Below, in pieces: positions 50,066 through 57,893 of a DNA stretch of 64,000 nucleotides (its first letter is position 1; each line of letters begins with the position of its first letter). The translations under genes and the position numbers were made by a program. Under the pieces are notes generated by a model that saw only the letters and a list, made by a program, of their open reading frames with translations, was not told the DNA's origin and ran no database searches. This DNA is from CAWJMD01 sp963700925 (GTDB lineage Bacteria; Actinomycetota; Actinomycetes; Actinomycetales; CAWJMD01): NCBI GenBank assembly GCA_963700925.1, contig OY969553.1, positions 2,728,001 to 2,792,000 of the forward strand. The letters are read 5' to 3'.

Positions 50066-51040
50066 ATGCGCCCCCTGTTCTCTAGCCGATCCATCAGCCG
50101 TGCTCTCCTGCCGGCGCTGATCGTCCCGGTGCTCGCCCTGTCGGCCTGTGGTGGCGGTGGCGACGCCTTCGAGGAGGGGGACGGCGACACGCCTGCAGCG
50201 GGCGAGGCCGGCGAGCTCGTGGTCGGCGGGGCCCAGTTCACGGAGATGGCGATCATGGAGGAGATCTACAAGCTCCTCCTCGAGGACGCCGGCTACTCGG
50301 TGGAGATCAAGACCGCGGGCCAGCGCGAGATCTACATCCAGTCGCTGGAGAGCGGCGACATCGACGTGGTGCCTGACTACGCGGCGACGACGGCCGAGTA
50401 CCTGAACCGCGAGGCCAACGGCGAGGACGCGCCACCCATCGCGACCCCCGACGCCGCGGAGACGGTCGAAGCGATGCGCCCGCTCGCGGAGGCCAAGGGG
50501 CTGTCGGTGCTCGAGCCCGCAGAAGCGCTGGACGCCAACGGGTTCTACGTCACGAAGGCGTTCGCCGACGAGAACTCGCTGAAGACTTTGTCCGACCTCG
50601 CGGCCCTCGGTCAGCCGGTGACGATCGCCGCCGGCGACGAGTGCATGGAGCGCCCGTTCTGTGCCATCGGTCTGACGGAGACCTACGGGCTGACTGTCGC
50701 CGGCGTCACCGGTGACGAGTTCGGCAGCGCCACCGGCAAGCAGAAGGTCGTCGACGGCGACGCCCAGGTGGGGCTGACCGGCACCACCGACGGCACGCTG
50801 GAGGCCCTCGGCCTCGTCGTGCTCGAGGACGACAAGAAGCTGCAGGCGGCCGACAACCTGGTGCCGATCGTCAACACCGCGGACGCGTCGGACGAGAAGA
50901 TCACCGAGGCGCTGAACCAGCTGGCCGGTGTGCTGACCACCGAGGACCTCACCGAGCTGAACGCCAAGGTCGACGGCGAGCGCCTGAAGCCTGCCGACGT
51001 CGCCAAGGAGTACCTGGAGTCCAAGGACCTGATCGGCTGA
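50066..51040 (+). CDS. Osmoprotectant-binding lipoprotein (OpuAC/OpuCC-like)
   Basis: ATG at 50066 gives 324 residues; GTG at 50057 would add three. The lipoprotein signal ends 'LALSAC' (Cys near 29). The mature protein is an OpuAC-type binding protein with 'VVGGAQFTEMAIMEEIYKLLLEDAGY', 'IYIQSLESGDIDVVPDYAATTAEYL' and 'KLQAADNLVPIVNTADA'. These aromatic and acidic positions bind quaternary ammonium solutes. It feeds the two upstream permeases. A perfect 19-bp hairpin follows 42 bases after its stop. Confidence 0.92.
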   Translation: MRPLFSSRSISRALLPALIVPVLALSACGGGGDAFEEGDGDTPAAGEAGELVVGGAQFTEMAIMEEIYKLLLEDAGYSVEIKTAGQREIYIQSLESGDIDVVPDYAATTAEYLNREANGEDAPPIATPDAAETVEAMRPLAEAKGLSVLEPAEALDANGFYVTKAFADENSLKTLSDLAALGQPVTIAAGDECMERPFCAIGLTETYGLTVAGVTGDEFGSATGKQKVVDGDAQVGLTGTTDGTLEALGLVVLEDDKKLQAADNLVPIVNTADASDEKITEALNQLAGVLTTEDLTELNAKVDGERLKPADVAKEYLESKDLIG

Positions 51041-51081
51041 CCCCTCTTTGCTCCTCCTACCCACATCACCCCCGTGGCTCG

Positions 51082-51128
51082 CTCGTCCAGCCCACACGAT
51101 CATTCGACAATCGTGTGGGCTGGACGAG
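51082..51128. terminator. Perfect 19-bp hairpin between convergent genes
   Basis: CTCGTCCAGCCCACACGAT (51082-51100) pairs with 51110-51128 without a mismatch around a 9-base loop. It lies between the convergent binding-protein and DUF1684 genes and would end transcription from either side, or could be a mobile palindrome. Confidence 0.75.
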
Positions 51129-51145
51129 TACCGCCTACGGGCTTG

Positions 51146-51814
51146 TCAGTGCGCCCAGGGCCCCCGGTAGAGCTCGCCGACCGGCACGTCGGCGTCGAGG
51201 CGGTTGCCAGGGGGCGCGAGGGGGCAGGCCCAGTCCGGGTCGTAGGCGCACGACGGGTGGTAGGCGAAGTTGAGGTCGACGACCAAGGTGCTTCCTGGAC
51301 GGCGGCCATCTGGGCTCGGCCCAGTGAGGTCGGGACCCAGGTCGGCGCCCTTCGTGGTGTCGAGCACGTAACGTCCGCCGCCGTAGCCGGTGCGGCCGCT
51401 GGTCCCGTCGCGCAGGGGCACGAAGACGCCGCCTCCGTAGCCGGCGTGCCACCACACCTCGAGTGAGCCCAGGCCGTCGAGCTCGACACGGCCCACCCGG
51501 TCGAAGGCGACGGTGCCGTCGCTCCCGGTGACCACCTCGATCCGATCGGCCGGGGCGTCCTGCACCTCGACCACGAACCGGAACGCCTCGTCGTAGGCGG
51601 CGACCTCGACGCGCGCGCCTGCTCCACGGTGCTCCGCCTGCACCGGAGATGCGGGGTGCTCGGCCAGCAGCCGTCCACGCTCGCGCACCCACAGGGCGTG
51701 TCCGGCCTCCGGGTCTGCGGCGGCGCGCACCGCACGGTAGATCTCTGCCACACGGCGTCGGAAGTCGAGGACATCGAGGACGTCTGCGAGTGTCGTGGGC
51801 GACTCGTCCGTCAT
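51146..51814 (-). CDS. DUF1684 protein
   Basis: ATG at 51814 gives 222 residues. CAGGCT lies 6 bases upstream, so this ATG fits a leaderless transcript better than the in-frame GTG at 51838. The sequence shows the DUF1684 order: 'ALWVRERGRLLAEHPASPV' near the N-terminus, 'GGRYVLDTTKGADLG' in the middle and 'LVVDLNFAYHPSCAYDPDWACPLAPPGNRL' at the C-terminus. No signal peptide is visible. Function is unknown. It may bind an organic ligand, given conserved His/Cys in the C-terminal motif. Confidence 0.88.
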   Translation of the reverse strand: MTDESPTTLADVLDVLDFRRRVAEIYRAVRAAADPEAGHALWVRERGRLLAEHPASPVQAEHRGAGARVEVAAYDEAFRFVVEVQDAPADRIEVVTGSDGTVAFDRVGRVELDGLGSLEVWWHAGYGGGVFVPLRDGTSGRTGYGGGRYVLDTTKGADLGPDLTGPSPDGRRPGSTLVVDLNFAYHPSCAYDPDWACPLAPPGNRLDADVPVGELYRGPWAH

Positions 51815-51894
51815 CCGGCCAGCCTGACACTCCGCCACAACCTGGACACGCGCGACACCGGTGCGTCCTCCCCGGCTTGGCCCGTCTCCGCCCC

Positions 51895-51900
51895 TACGAT
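51895..51900 (+). promoter_or_regulatory. Leaderless-type -10 (TACGAT)
   Basis: TACGAT lies 6 bases before GTG at 51907, with no ribosome site. Confidence 0.45.
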
Positions 51901-51906
51901 CGCCAG

Positions 51907-52803
51907 GTGAGCTCGACTTCCCCCATCGCGGCCCATCGTTCGTCCCTGACGGCGCGACCCTCGTCGCGTCGTCTCACCGTTCTCGCCTCTGCGTCCGTCG
52001 CCTCCGCCGGAGTCGGCCTCGCTTCGGTCGGCGTCTGGCTCGACCAGGCCATGCTCGGCGTCGCAGGCGCTGCAGTGGCGGCGGTGCCCTCCCTGTGGCT
52101 GGCCTTGCGTCCGACGCGTTCGGCGGACGCTGCCAGCGGCTTCCCGCCAACGCAGGAGTGGCTGAGCGACGCGACCGGCCAGGTGGTCGAAGCCCCCGAG
52201 ACCCCCGTGGCCGCCCCGCCTGCGGACAGCACCGAGCCGGTGACCGCGAGCACGGTCGGGGGCGCACGCCCCACGACCGTCACCGCGTCATTGCCGGGGG
52301 CGGTGCCGGCGCCCGTGCGCACGGGGTCGGCCAAGGAACCGGTGTGGACGTTGCCGCTGGCGCCGTACCGTCCGGCCATCCTGCCCGCGCCCGTGCGGCC
52401 GGCACTGACGGCGGCCAGAACCGCGTCCCCGGCGCAGCCCGCCCGCGTCGACGGGCAGGCGGTCGCCCGCACCGTGAGCGTGACCGAGACCCGACGGGTC
52501 AGCGTGGCCGACCAGCCCGGCCCGTCCGCGGCGCCGATGCCCGCGCCCATGGCCATGCGTTCACCGGGCGCGGCCCCCGCGGCGGCGAGGGTCGCATCGC
52601 CCGTCGACCTCAGGGACCCGGCTCGCGTCGACACGGCCGAGCTCCAGCTCATCTGGGACCTCGGCGAGGCCGGTGAGCCCCCGACGACAGGTCCGCCGCG
52701 GACCTCCCGTGGCCGCCACGTCGCGACCACGCCGGTCGACCACAAGCCCGACCGCACCCCTCGCGCCGACAGCCCTCGCCGCCGGGCACGTCACCGCGCC
52801 TGA
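51907..52803 (+). CDS. Hypothetical Ala/Pro-rich membrane-anchored protein
   Basis: GTG at 51907 gives 298 residues. An N-terminal basic stretch is followed by a hydrophobic region (about 25-68, 'VLASASVASAGVGLASVGVWL' then a second helix), so one or two membrane segments are likely. Residues 75-298 are low-complexity Ala/Pro/Val/Thr-rich with no recognisable domain and end in a basic tail 'RRRARHRA'. One short ordered-looking motif, 'DTAELQLIWDLGEAG', lies near 240-254. I do not recognise the family. The frame is clean and it has a leaderless promoter, so it is probably a real gene. It converges on nuoD. Confidence 0.6.
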   Translation: MSSTSPIAAHRSSLTARPSSRRLTVLASASVASAGVGLASVGVWLDQAMLGVAGAAVAAVPSLWLALRPTRSADAASGFPPTQEWLSDATGQVVEAPETPVAAPPADSTEPVTASTVGGARPTTVTASLPGAVPAPVRTGSAKEPVWTLPLAPYRPAILPAPVRPALTAARTASPAQPARVDGQAVARTVSVTETRRVSVADQPGPSAAPMPAPMAMRSPGAAPAAARVASPVDLRDPARVDTAELQLIWDLGEAGEPPTTGPPRTSRGRHVATTPVDHKPDRTPRADSPRRRARHRA

Positions 52804-52828
52804 GCCCTCGCGCTCTCCATCCCCCGTT

Positions 52829-52872
52829 CAGTCAGACCGTGGACCGGCGCGCGCGGGTCGAGGGTCTGACTG
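52829..52872 (-). repeat. Dispersed palindromic repeat, copy 3 (intergenic)
   Basis: This 44-bp palindrome reads, on the minus strand, CAGTCAGACCCTCGACCCG and so on to GGTCTGACTG, matching the coding copy at 28138 at 36 of 42 positions. It lies between convergent genes, where it can form a 10-bp-armed hairpin and may end transcription. Confidence 0.85.
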
Positions 52873-52886
52873 TTCGTCGGACGGGG

Positions 52887-54101
52887 CTACTTGTCGACGT
52901 CGCCCACCACGAAGAAGGTCGACCCGAGGATCGCGACCATGTCGGCGATCAGCGCGCCCGGCAGCAGCTCGCTCAGGACCTGCACGTTGTTGAACGACGC
53001 CGACCGCAGCTTGAGTCGCCAGGGCGTCTTGTCGCCTCGTGAGACGAGGTAGTACCCGTTGAGCCCCAACGGGTTCTCCGTCCACGTGTAGCGATGCCCC
53101 TCGGGCACCCGCAGCACCTTCGGCAGCCGCACGTTGATCGGCCCCCGCGGCAGGGAGCGCATCCGATCGAGGCACGCGTCGGCGAGGTCGAGGCTGACGT
53201 GGACCTGCTCGAGCAGGCACTCGAGCCGCGCCAGGCAGTCGCCCTCCGTGCGGGTCACGACCCGGCCCGGGCCGCCCGGGCCGAAGAGCTCGGCGTACGC
53301 CAGGTACGGCTCGTCCCTGCGGAGGTCGAGATCGACACCGCTCGCGCGGGCGACGGGGCCGCTCACCCCGTACGAGTGCACGAGCAGGGGCGACAGAACT
53401 CCCACGCCCCGAGTGCGCCCCTCGACGATCGGGTTGCCGACGATCAGGCCCTCGATCCGGCGCATCCCCTTCCGTACGGCCGCAACGGCCTCGCCCGCAC
53501 GGTCGGTCCACCCCGCGGGCATGTCCTCCTTGAGGCCACCCACCCGGTTGAACATGTAGTGCATTCGGCCGCCGGAGATCTCCTCCATCACGGCCTGCAG
53601 CTGCTCGCGCTCGGTGAAGGCGTAGAAGACCGGAGTGATCGCGCCGAGCTCAAGCGGGTACGACCCCAGGAACATCAGGTGGCTCAGCACCCGGTTCAGC
53701 TCTGCCAGAAGGGTTCTCGCCCAGACTGCGCGCTCCGGCACCTCCATGCCGAGCATGTGCTCGACGCCGAGCACGACCCCGAGCTCGTTCGAGAACGCCG
53801 AGAGCCAGTCGTGCCGGTTCGCCAGCACGATGATCTGGCGGTAGTCCCTTGCCTCGAACAGCTTCTCGGCCCCGCGGTGCATGTACCCGACGATCGGCTC
53901 CGCGTGCACGATGCGTTCGCCGTCAAGGGTCAGCCGCAGTCGCAGCACGCCGTGGGTGGCGGGGTGCTGGGGGCCGATGTTCAACACCATCTCGGACGTC
54001 GGCAGGTCACGTTGCGGTCCGAGCGCGTTCGCCCCGGCGCCCAAGCCAGTCATCACCTCGCGCGGCGCCGACACGGCCTGCTCCGGATTGCTGGTGACCA
54101 C
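52887..54101 (-). CDS. nuoD2: Orphan NADH-quinone oxidoreductase subunit D-like protein
   Basis: GTG at 54101 gives 404 residues aligned along the whole NuoD/49-kDa subunit: 'NIGPQHPATHGVLRLRL' (41-57), 'GYMHRGAEKLFE', 'ELGAITPVFYAFTEREQLQ' and 'LADMVAILGSTFFVVGDVDK'-like end. In complex I this subunit forms the quinone site with NuoB. The quinone-site His is kept (His46), but the quinone Tyr (in the R-x-D-Y stretch) is Trp99 here. No other nuo gene is nearby. It may be a stand-alone paralogue with a new role. I recall an orphan nuoD2 in streptomycetes in a similar region, from memory only. CAGACT is 6 bases before the GTG. Confidence 0.88.
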   Translation of the reverse strand: MVTSNPEQAVSAPREVMTGLGAGANALGPQRDLPTSEMVLNIGPQHPATHGVLRLRLTLDGERIVHAEPIVGYMHRGAEKLFEARDYRQIIVLANRHDWLSAFSNELGVVLGVEHMLGMEVPERAVWARTLLAELNRVLSHLMFLGSYPLELGAITPVFYAFTEREQLQAVMEEISGGRMHYMFNRVGGLKEDMPAGWTDRAGEAVAAVRKGMRRIEGLIVGNPIVEGRTRGVGVLSPLLVHSYGVSGPVARASGVDLDLRRDEPYLAYAELFGPGGPGRVVTRTEGDCLARLECLLEQVHVSLDLADACLDRMRSLPRGPINVRLPKVLRVPEGHRYTWTENPLGLNGYYLVSRGDKTPWRLKLRSASFNNVQVLSELLPGALIADMVAILGSTFFVVGDVDK

Positions 54102-54171
54102 GGGCGAAGTCTGTCACGCTCACGATGTGTAGCCGGAAGGCTGCTCACCGTGACGACGGGGAGGACTCGAG

Positions 54172-54471
54172 ATGACCGAACGAACCTGGCAGGGGATCGC
54201 TGTCGCCGCGGTCGGGATCGGCATCGTGTTCGGTCTGGTTCCGACCTTGTCGGACGCACTGCGGATCGTTGCGCTCGTGGTGGCGCTCGGCCTTGCGGTG
54301 GCTGCGTGGATGGTGCGGCGCCGAGTGCGCTCGTCCGTCGACGATCGTCACGGACTGGATGCTCACGGCGCGGGCACCGGGCTGCACGACCTGCAGGCGA
54401 GGAATCGGGGCGCCGAGCAGGCTCCCGACCAGCGGCACATGGGCTACGGCACCGGTGGTGGCGGTTCGTAG
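54172..54471 (+). CDS. Small hypothetical membrane protein
   Basis: ATG at 54172 follows GAGGA and gives 99 residues. Two hydrophobic helices (about 7-25 and 29-48) are followed by a basic turn 'MVRRRVRSSVDDRHG' and a Gly/His-rich soluble tail ending 'GYGTGGGGS'. By the positive-inside rule the tail is cytosolic. I do not recognise a family. It lies 17 bases before the PH-domain pair on the same strand and may be co-transcribed with it. Confidence 0.55.
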   Translation: MTERTWQGIAVAAVGIGIVFGLVPTLSDALRIVALVVALGLAVAAWMVRRRVRSSVDDRHGLDAHGAGTGLHDLQARNRGAEQAPDQRHMGYGTGGGGS

Positions 54472-54488
54472 CGTGGCAGGATCGGGGC

Positions 54489-54986
54489 GTGAGCACTGAC
54501 ACGGGGACGCCCTTCGACCCACCCGGCCTGGTCTGGACGAGGATCAGCACCAGGCTGGTGACGGTTCGCCTGATCGGCCTGGGCATCTCGACGCTGGTCG
54601 TGGCGCTGGGCCTGCTGGTCGCCGCACTGCTGTTCTCACAGTGGTGGCTGTGGGCCGGGCTGGTCGCCTGGCTGGCGCTCGGCGCCGCGTCGGCGTCCCT
54701 GGTGCCGCGTCAGGTGCGGTCGTGGGGCTATGCCGAGCGCGAGGACGACCTGCTGATCAAGCACGGCGTCCTGTCGAAGTCGCTCGTCGTCGTCCCGTAC
54801 GGCCGCATGCAGTACGTCGACGTGCAGGCCGGACCCGTGGACCGGATGTTCGACCTCGCAAAGGTGCAGCTGCACACCGCATCTGCGGGGACGGATGCGT
54901 CGATCCCCGGCCTCCCGCCGGAGGAGGCGAGCCGGCTGCGCGACCGACTCGCATCCCGTGGGGAGTCCCGGCTGGCGGGGCTGTGA
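54489..54986 (+). CDS. PH-domain membrane protein (YdbS-like)
   Basis: GTG at 54489, with CAGGAT 6 bases upstream, gives 165 residues. Two membrane helices (about 25-50 and 54-72, 'LVVALGLLVAALLFSQWWLWAGLVAWLALG') are followed by one bacterial PH-like (bPH2) domain with 'YAEREDDLLIKHGVLSKSLVVVPYGRMQYVDVQAGPVDRMF'. These proteins occur in pairs, as here. Bacillus YdbS/YdbT are implicated in tolerance to certain bacteriocins, but no general role is known. It overlaps the second partner by GTGA. Confidence 0.88.
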   Translation: MSTDTGTPFDPPGLVWTRISTRLVTVRLIGLGISTLVVALGLLVAALLFSQWWLWAGLVAWLALGAASASLVPRQVRSWGYAEREDDLLIKHGVLSKSLVVVPYGRMQYVDVQAGPVDRMFDLAKVQLHTASAGTDASIPGLPPEEASRLRDRLASRGESRLAGL

Positions 54987-56521
54987 CCCAGCCCGTCCCA
55001 CCCGCGTCGCCGGCACCTCACCAGGGTCCCGACCTGACCAAGCCACCGGACCTGACCAAGCCGGCAGCTCCCAATGGCCTGCCCGGAACGCCGGACGAAG
55101 AGGGCTGGCACCGTCTGCACCGCGTCACCCCCGTCCTCAAGAGCTGGAAGGCGTTGGCCGTCGGGCTCGTGATCCTGGCGCAGCAGCGCGGCGACGAGCT
55201 GATCGCCGGTGGCGACGTACCCGGTGGCGTCGAGGTGCTGGTCAGCCTGGGACTGCTGGGCGTGCTGGCGATCGGTGCCGCGATCTGGGCGGCCCTCAGC
55301 TGGCGGATGACCCGCTACCGCGTGGACGGGGACGTGCTGCAGCTGCACTCAGGCGTGGTGTTCCGTCAGCAACGGCAGGCGAGGCTCGACCGGCTGCAGG
55401 CTGTCGACGTCGTGCAGCCGCTGCTCGGACGGATGCTCGGCCTGAGCGAGCTGAAGCTCGAGGTCGCGGGCGGTGCCGGGTCCGACGTGAAGCTGTCGTA
55501 CCTGCGCGACGACGACGCCGAGCGCCTGCGCAACGAGCTGCTGGCCCGCTCGGCGGGCGTCACCTACGAGGGACACGAGGCCCCGCAGGCGCCGGAGTCC
55601 GAGCTGGTCGCGGTGCCGATCGACCGCCTGGTGTGGTCGATGGTGCGGTCCGGAGGCACCGTGGCGCTCGTGCTGGGAGTCGTCGGGGTCGGCGTCGCCG
55701 CCGTGTTCCAGCCCGGCGCTCTGGTCGGCCTGCTGCCGATGGGTGTCGGCGTCGTCTCGGCCTACTGGACGCGCTTCAGCCGCGGTTTCGGCTTCAGGGT
55801 GGCGGTGTCGCCCGACGGGCTGAGGCTGCGTCATGGTCTGCTCGAGTCGCGGGCCCAGACCGTTCCGCCGGGCCGGGTGCAGGCGGTGCAGCTCACCCAG
55901 CCTCTGCTCTGGCGCAGCAAGGACTGGTGGCGCCTGCAGGTCAACGTCGCCGGCTACGGCGCTGGGACGGACGGCATCCAGTCGCCGGAGACCGTGCTGC
56001 TTCCGGTCGCCACGCGAGACGAGGCCTTCGCGGTGCTGTCGCGAGTGCTCCCCGACCTGGGCACCGACGACCCGGTGCGCCTGCTCGAGGCAGGCATGTT
56101 CGGTCAGTCAGACGGCGAGGGGTACACGGTGGCGCCGGCCCGGTCGCGCTGGCTCGACCTGTTCGCGTGGCGACGGCACGGGGTCGCCGTGACCGCCCGA
56201 GCCCTGCTGATGCGTTCGGGCCGCATGATCCGGCAGCTCGTGCTGGTGCCGACCGAGCGCACCCAGAGCCTCGGTCTGCAGCAGGGCCCGCTGCAGCGCC
56301 GGTTCGGGGTGGCGACGCTGGTCGCGCACAGCACGCCAGGGCCGGTCAGGCCCGCCGTGCACCACCTCGACGCGATCGTGGCCGCGGCACTCCTGGACGA
56401 GCTGGCCGAGCGCGCGGCCGCCGCCCGCGCCACGAGTGGTCCAGAGCAGTGGATGCACACGCCCCTCGAGGGCGAATCGCAGGCTATTCGCCCTGAGGAG
56501 GACCCCCCGCGGGGCGCATAG
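54983..56521 (+). CDS. PH-domain membrane protein (YdbT-like)
   Basis: GTG at 54983, overlapping the YdbS-like gene, gives 512 residues. A Pro-rich start contains a tandem 'PDLTKPPDLTKP'. It then has paired membrane helices (about 60-110 and 220-260) and three bPH2-like domains, marked by 'YRVDGDVLQLHSGVVFRQQRQARLDRLQAVDVVQPL', 'VAVSPDGLRLRHGLLESRAQTVPPGRVQAVQLTQPLLW' and 'VAVTARALLMRSGRMIRQLVLVPTERTQSLGLQQGPLQ'. It probably complexes with the preceding protein in the membrane. Its last codons and stop lie inside a hairpin. Confidence 0.88.
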   Translation: MTQPVPPASPAPHQGPDLTKPPDLTKPAAPNGLPGTPDEEGWHRLHRVTPVLKSWKALAVGLVILAQQRGDELIAGGDVPGGVEVLVSLGLLGVLAIGAAIWAALSWRMTRYRVDGDVLQLHSGVVFRQQRQARLDRLQAVDVVQPLLGRMLGLSELKLEVAGGAGSDVKLSYLRDDDAERLRNELLARSAGVTYEGHEAPQAPESELVAVPIDRLVWSMVRSGGTVALVLGVVGVGVAAVFQPGALVGLLPMGVGVVSAYWTRFSRGFGFRVAVSPDGLRLRHGLLESRAQTVPPGRVQAVQLTQPLLWRSKDWWRLQVNVAGYGAGTDGIQSPETVLLPVATRDEAFAVLSRVLPDLGTDDPVRLLEAGMFGQSDGEGYTVAPARSRWLDLFAWRRHGVAVTARALLMRSGRMIRQLVLVPTERTQSLGLQQGPLQRRFGVATLVAHSTPGPVRPAVHHLDAIVAAALLDELAERAAAARATSGPEQWMHTPLEGESQAIRPEEDPPRGA

Positions 56522-56535
56522 CCCGCGATTCGCCC
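56470..56535. terminator. Bidirectional terminator with two alternative hairpins
   Basis: GGGCGAATCGCAGGCT (56470-56485) can pair with 56520-56535 at 15 of 16 positions. Alternatively its first 8 bases pair with ATTCGCCC at 56486-56493. The long stem spans the stop of the YdbT-like gene and faces the end of the lrp gene, so it can serve both. Confidence 0.5.
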
Positions 56536-56551
56536 CGGGTCAGAGTCCTGG

Positions 56552-56977
56552 TCAGAGCCGGGACAGCACCACCGTCGAGCGCGTCTGGCTGACCCCGTCG
56601 TGGTCGCGGACGGTCTCGAGCACCCGCTCGAAGTGCGTCATGTCGGCCGCGCGCACCCTGAGCAGGGCGTCGGCGTTGCCGGTGACGGTGAACGCCTCCT
56701 GCACCTCGGGGATGTCGGAGACCATCGAGCGGATCCGCGCAGGCGCCACCCGTCCCTCGCAGAAGACCTCGACGAAGGCCTCGATCGCCCAGCCGAGCGC
56801 GGCCGGGTCGACGATCGCCGTGAAGGCGCGCAGGACGCCGTCGCCACGCATCCGGTCGACGCGCCGCTTCACCGCCGGCGCGCTCAGTCCGACCTCGGAG
56901 CCGACCTGGGCGAAGCTGCGTCGGGCGTCCTCGATCAGTTCTGCAACGATTCGCCGGTCAATGGCGTCAAGACGCAA
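56552..56977 (-). CDS. Lrp/AsnC-family transcriptional regulator
   Basis: TTG at 56977, with GAGGAG 7 bases upstream, gives 141 residues. The N-terminal helix-turn-helix includes 'LDAIDRRIVAELIEDARRSFAQVGSEVGLSAPAVKRRVDRM'. The C-terminal RAM/ligand-binding domain has 'VQEAFTVTGNADALLRVRAADMTHFERVLE'. Such regulators respond to amino acids. It is divergent from the dimethylargininase gene with a 67-base gap, so it probably controls that gene, perhaps in response to arginine or a derivative. It is short, as expected for the family. Confidence 0.92.
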   Translation of the reverse strand: MRLDAIDRRIVAELIEDARRSFAQVGSEVGLSAPAVKRRVDRMRGDGVLRAFTAIVDPAALGWAIEAFVEVFCEGRVAPARIRSMVSDIPEVQEAFTVTGNADALLRVRAADMTHFERVLETVRDHDGVSQTRSTVVLSRL

Positions 56978-57032
56978 GATACTGCTCCTCTGGCGGACGG
57001 TTTCGGCCTTGTTCGGCTGTCTCGCCGGACCT

Positions 57033-57038
57033 TACTCT
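57033..57038 (+). promoter_or_regulatory. Leaderless-type -10 (TACTCT) for ddaH
   Basis: TACTCT lies 6 bases before the ATG at 57045, with no ribosome site, in the gap shared with the divergent Lrp-type regulator. Confidence 0.45.
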
Positions 57039-57044
57039 CCGAAC

Positions 57045-57890
57045 ATGCCGATGTCTGCCCCGCGCCACTACCTGATGTGCGCCCCCGAGCACTTCGAGGT
57101 CGTCTACGCGATCAACCCCTGGATGGACACCAGTGCGCCGGTCGACCGCGACCGGGCCCTGGCGCAGTGGCACGGGCTGGTGGACACGTACCGCTCCCTC
57201 GGGCACCGGGTCGACCTGCTGACGCCGCAGCCCGGGCTGCCCGACATGGTCTTCGCCGCGAACGGCGCCACCGTGGTCGGCGGGCGGGTGCTGGGCGCGT
57301 CGTTCGCCACCGCCCAGCGGACCCCGGAAGCGGCCCACCACCTGGCCTGGCACACCGACCACGCCGACGAGCTGGGCTGGACGAGCGTCACCGCCGGACT
57401 CCACGTCAACGAGGCCGAGGGCGACTTCGCCGTCACCGGTGACGTCGTGCTCGCCGGCTACGGCTTCCGCACCGACCCGCGTGCCCACGCCGAGCTGGCC
57501 GAGGCGGTCGGGCGTCCCGTCGTCGGGCTACGCCTGGTCGACCCTCGCTACTACCACCTGGACGTCGCCCTCACCGTTCTCGAGGACGCACCCGGCGCAT
57601 CCCAGATCGCTTGGTACCCAGAGGCTTTCAGCGCGGGCAGTCAGGCGATCGTGCGCCGCCTGTTCCCCGAGGCCATCGAGGTCCACGAGATCGACGCAGT
57701 GGTGCTCGGGCTCAACTCCGTCAGCGACGGGCGCAACGTCGTGGTGCCTGAGCGGGCCGAGAAGTTCATCGCCCAGCTCGGCGAGCACGGCTACACGCCG
57801 GTGCCGGTCGACCTCTCCGAGCTACTGAAGGGCGGCGGCAGCATCAAGTGCTGCACGCAGGAGCTGCGTCCCGGTCTCGTCCTCGTCTAA
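57045..57890 (+). CDS. ddaH: Dimethylargininase (N-omega,N-omega-dimethylarginine dimethylaminohydrolase)
   Basis: ATG at 57045 gives 281 residues of the amidinotransferase/DDAH fold. 'DMVFAANGATVVGGRVLGASF' forms the substrate-Asp region, 'RYYHLDVALTVLED' carries the catalytic His, and 'GGGSIKCCTQELR' at the C-terminus carries the catalytic Cys. The enzyme hydrolyses dimethylarginine to citrulline and dimethylamine. In actinobacteria ddaH often sits with ornithine aminotransferase, which is absent here. A MidA-type protein methyltransferase lies 570 bases on. The gap to the divergent Lrp regulator suggests amino-acid control. Confidence 0.9.
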   Translation: MPMSAPRHYLMCAPEHFEVVYAINPWMDTSAPVDRDRALAQWHGLVDTYRSLGHRVDLLTPQPGLPDMVFAANGATVVGGRVLGASFATAQRTPEAAHHLAWHTDHADELGWTSVTAGLHVNEAEGDFAVTGDVVLAGYGFRTDPRAHAELAEAVGRPVVGLRLVDPRYYHLDVALTVLEDAPGASQIAWYPEAFSAGSQAIVRRLFPEAIEVHEIDAVVLGLNSVSDGRNVVVPERAEKFIAQLGEHGYTPVPVDLSELLKGGGSIKCCTQELRPGLVLV

Positions 57891-57893
57891 GGA

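Noticed and set aside
52887..54101. Remnant of a degraded nuo operon
   Set aside because: The NuoD-like gene is full length with intact frame and its own promoter-like element, and there are no fragments of other nuo genes beside it.
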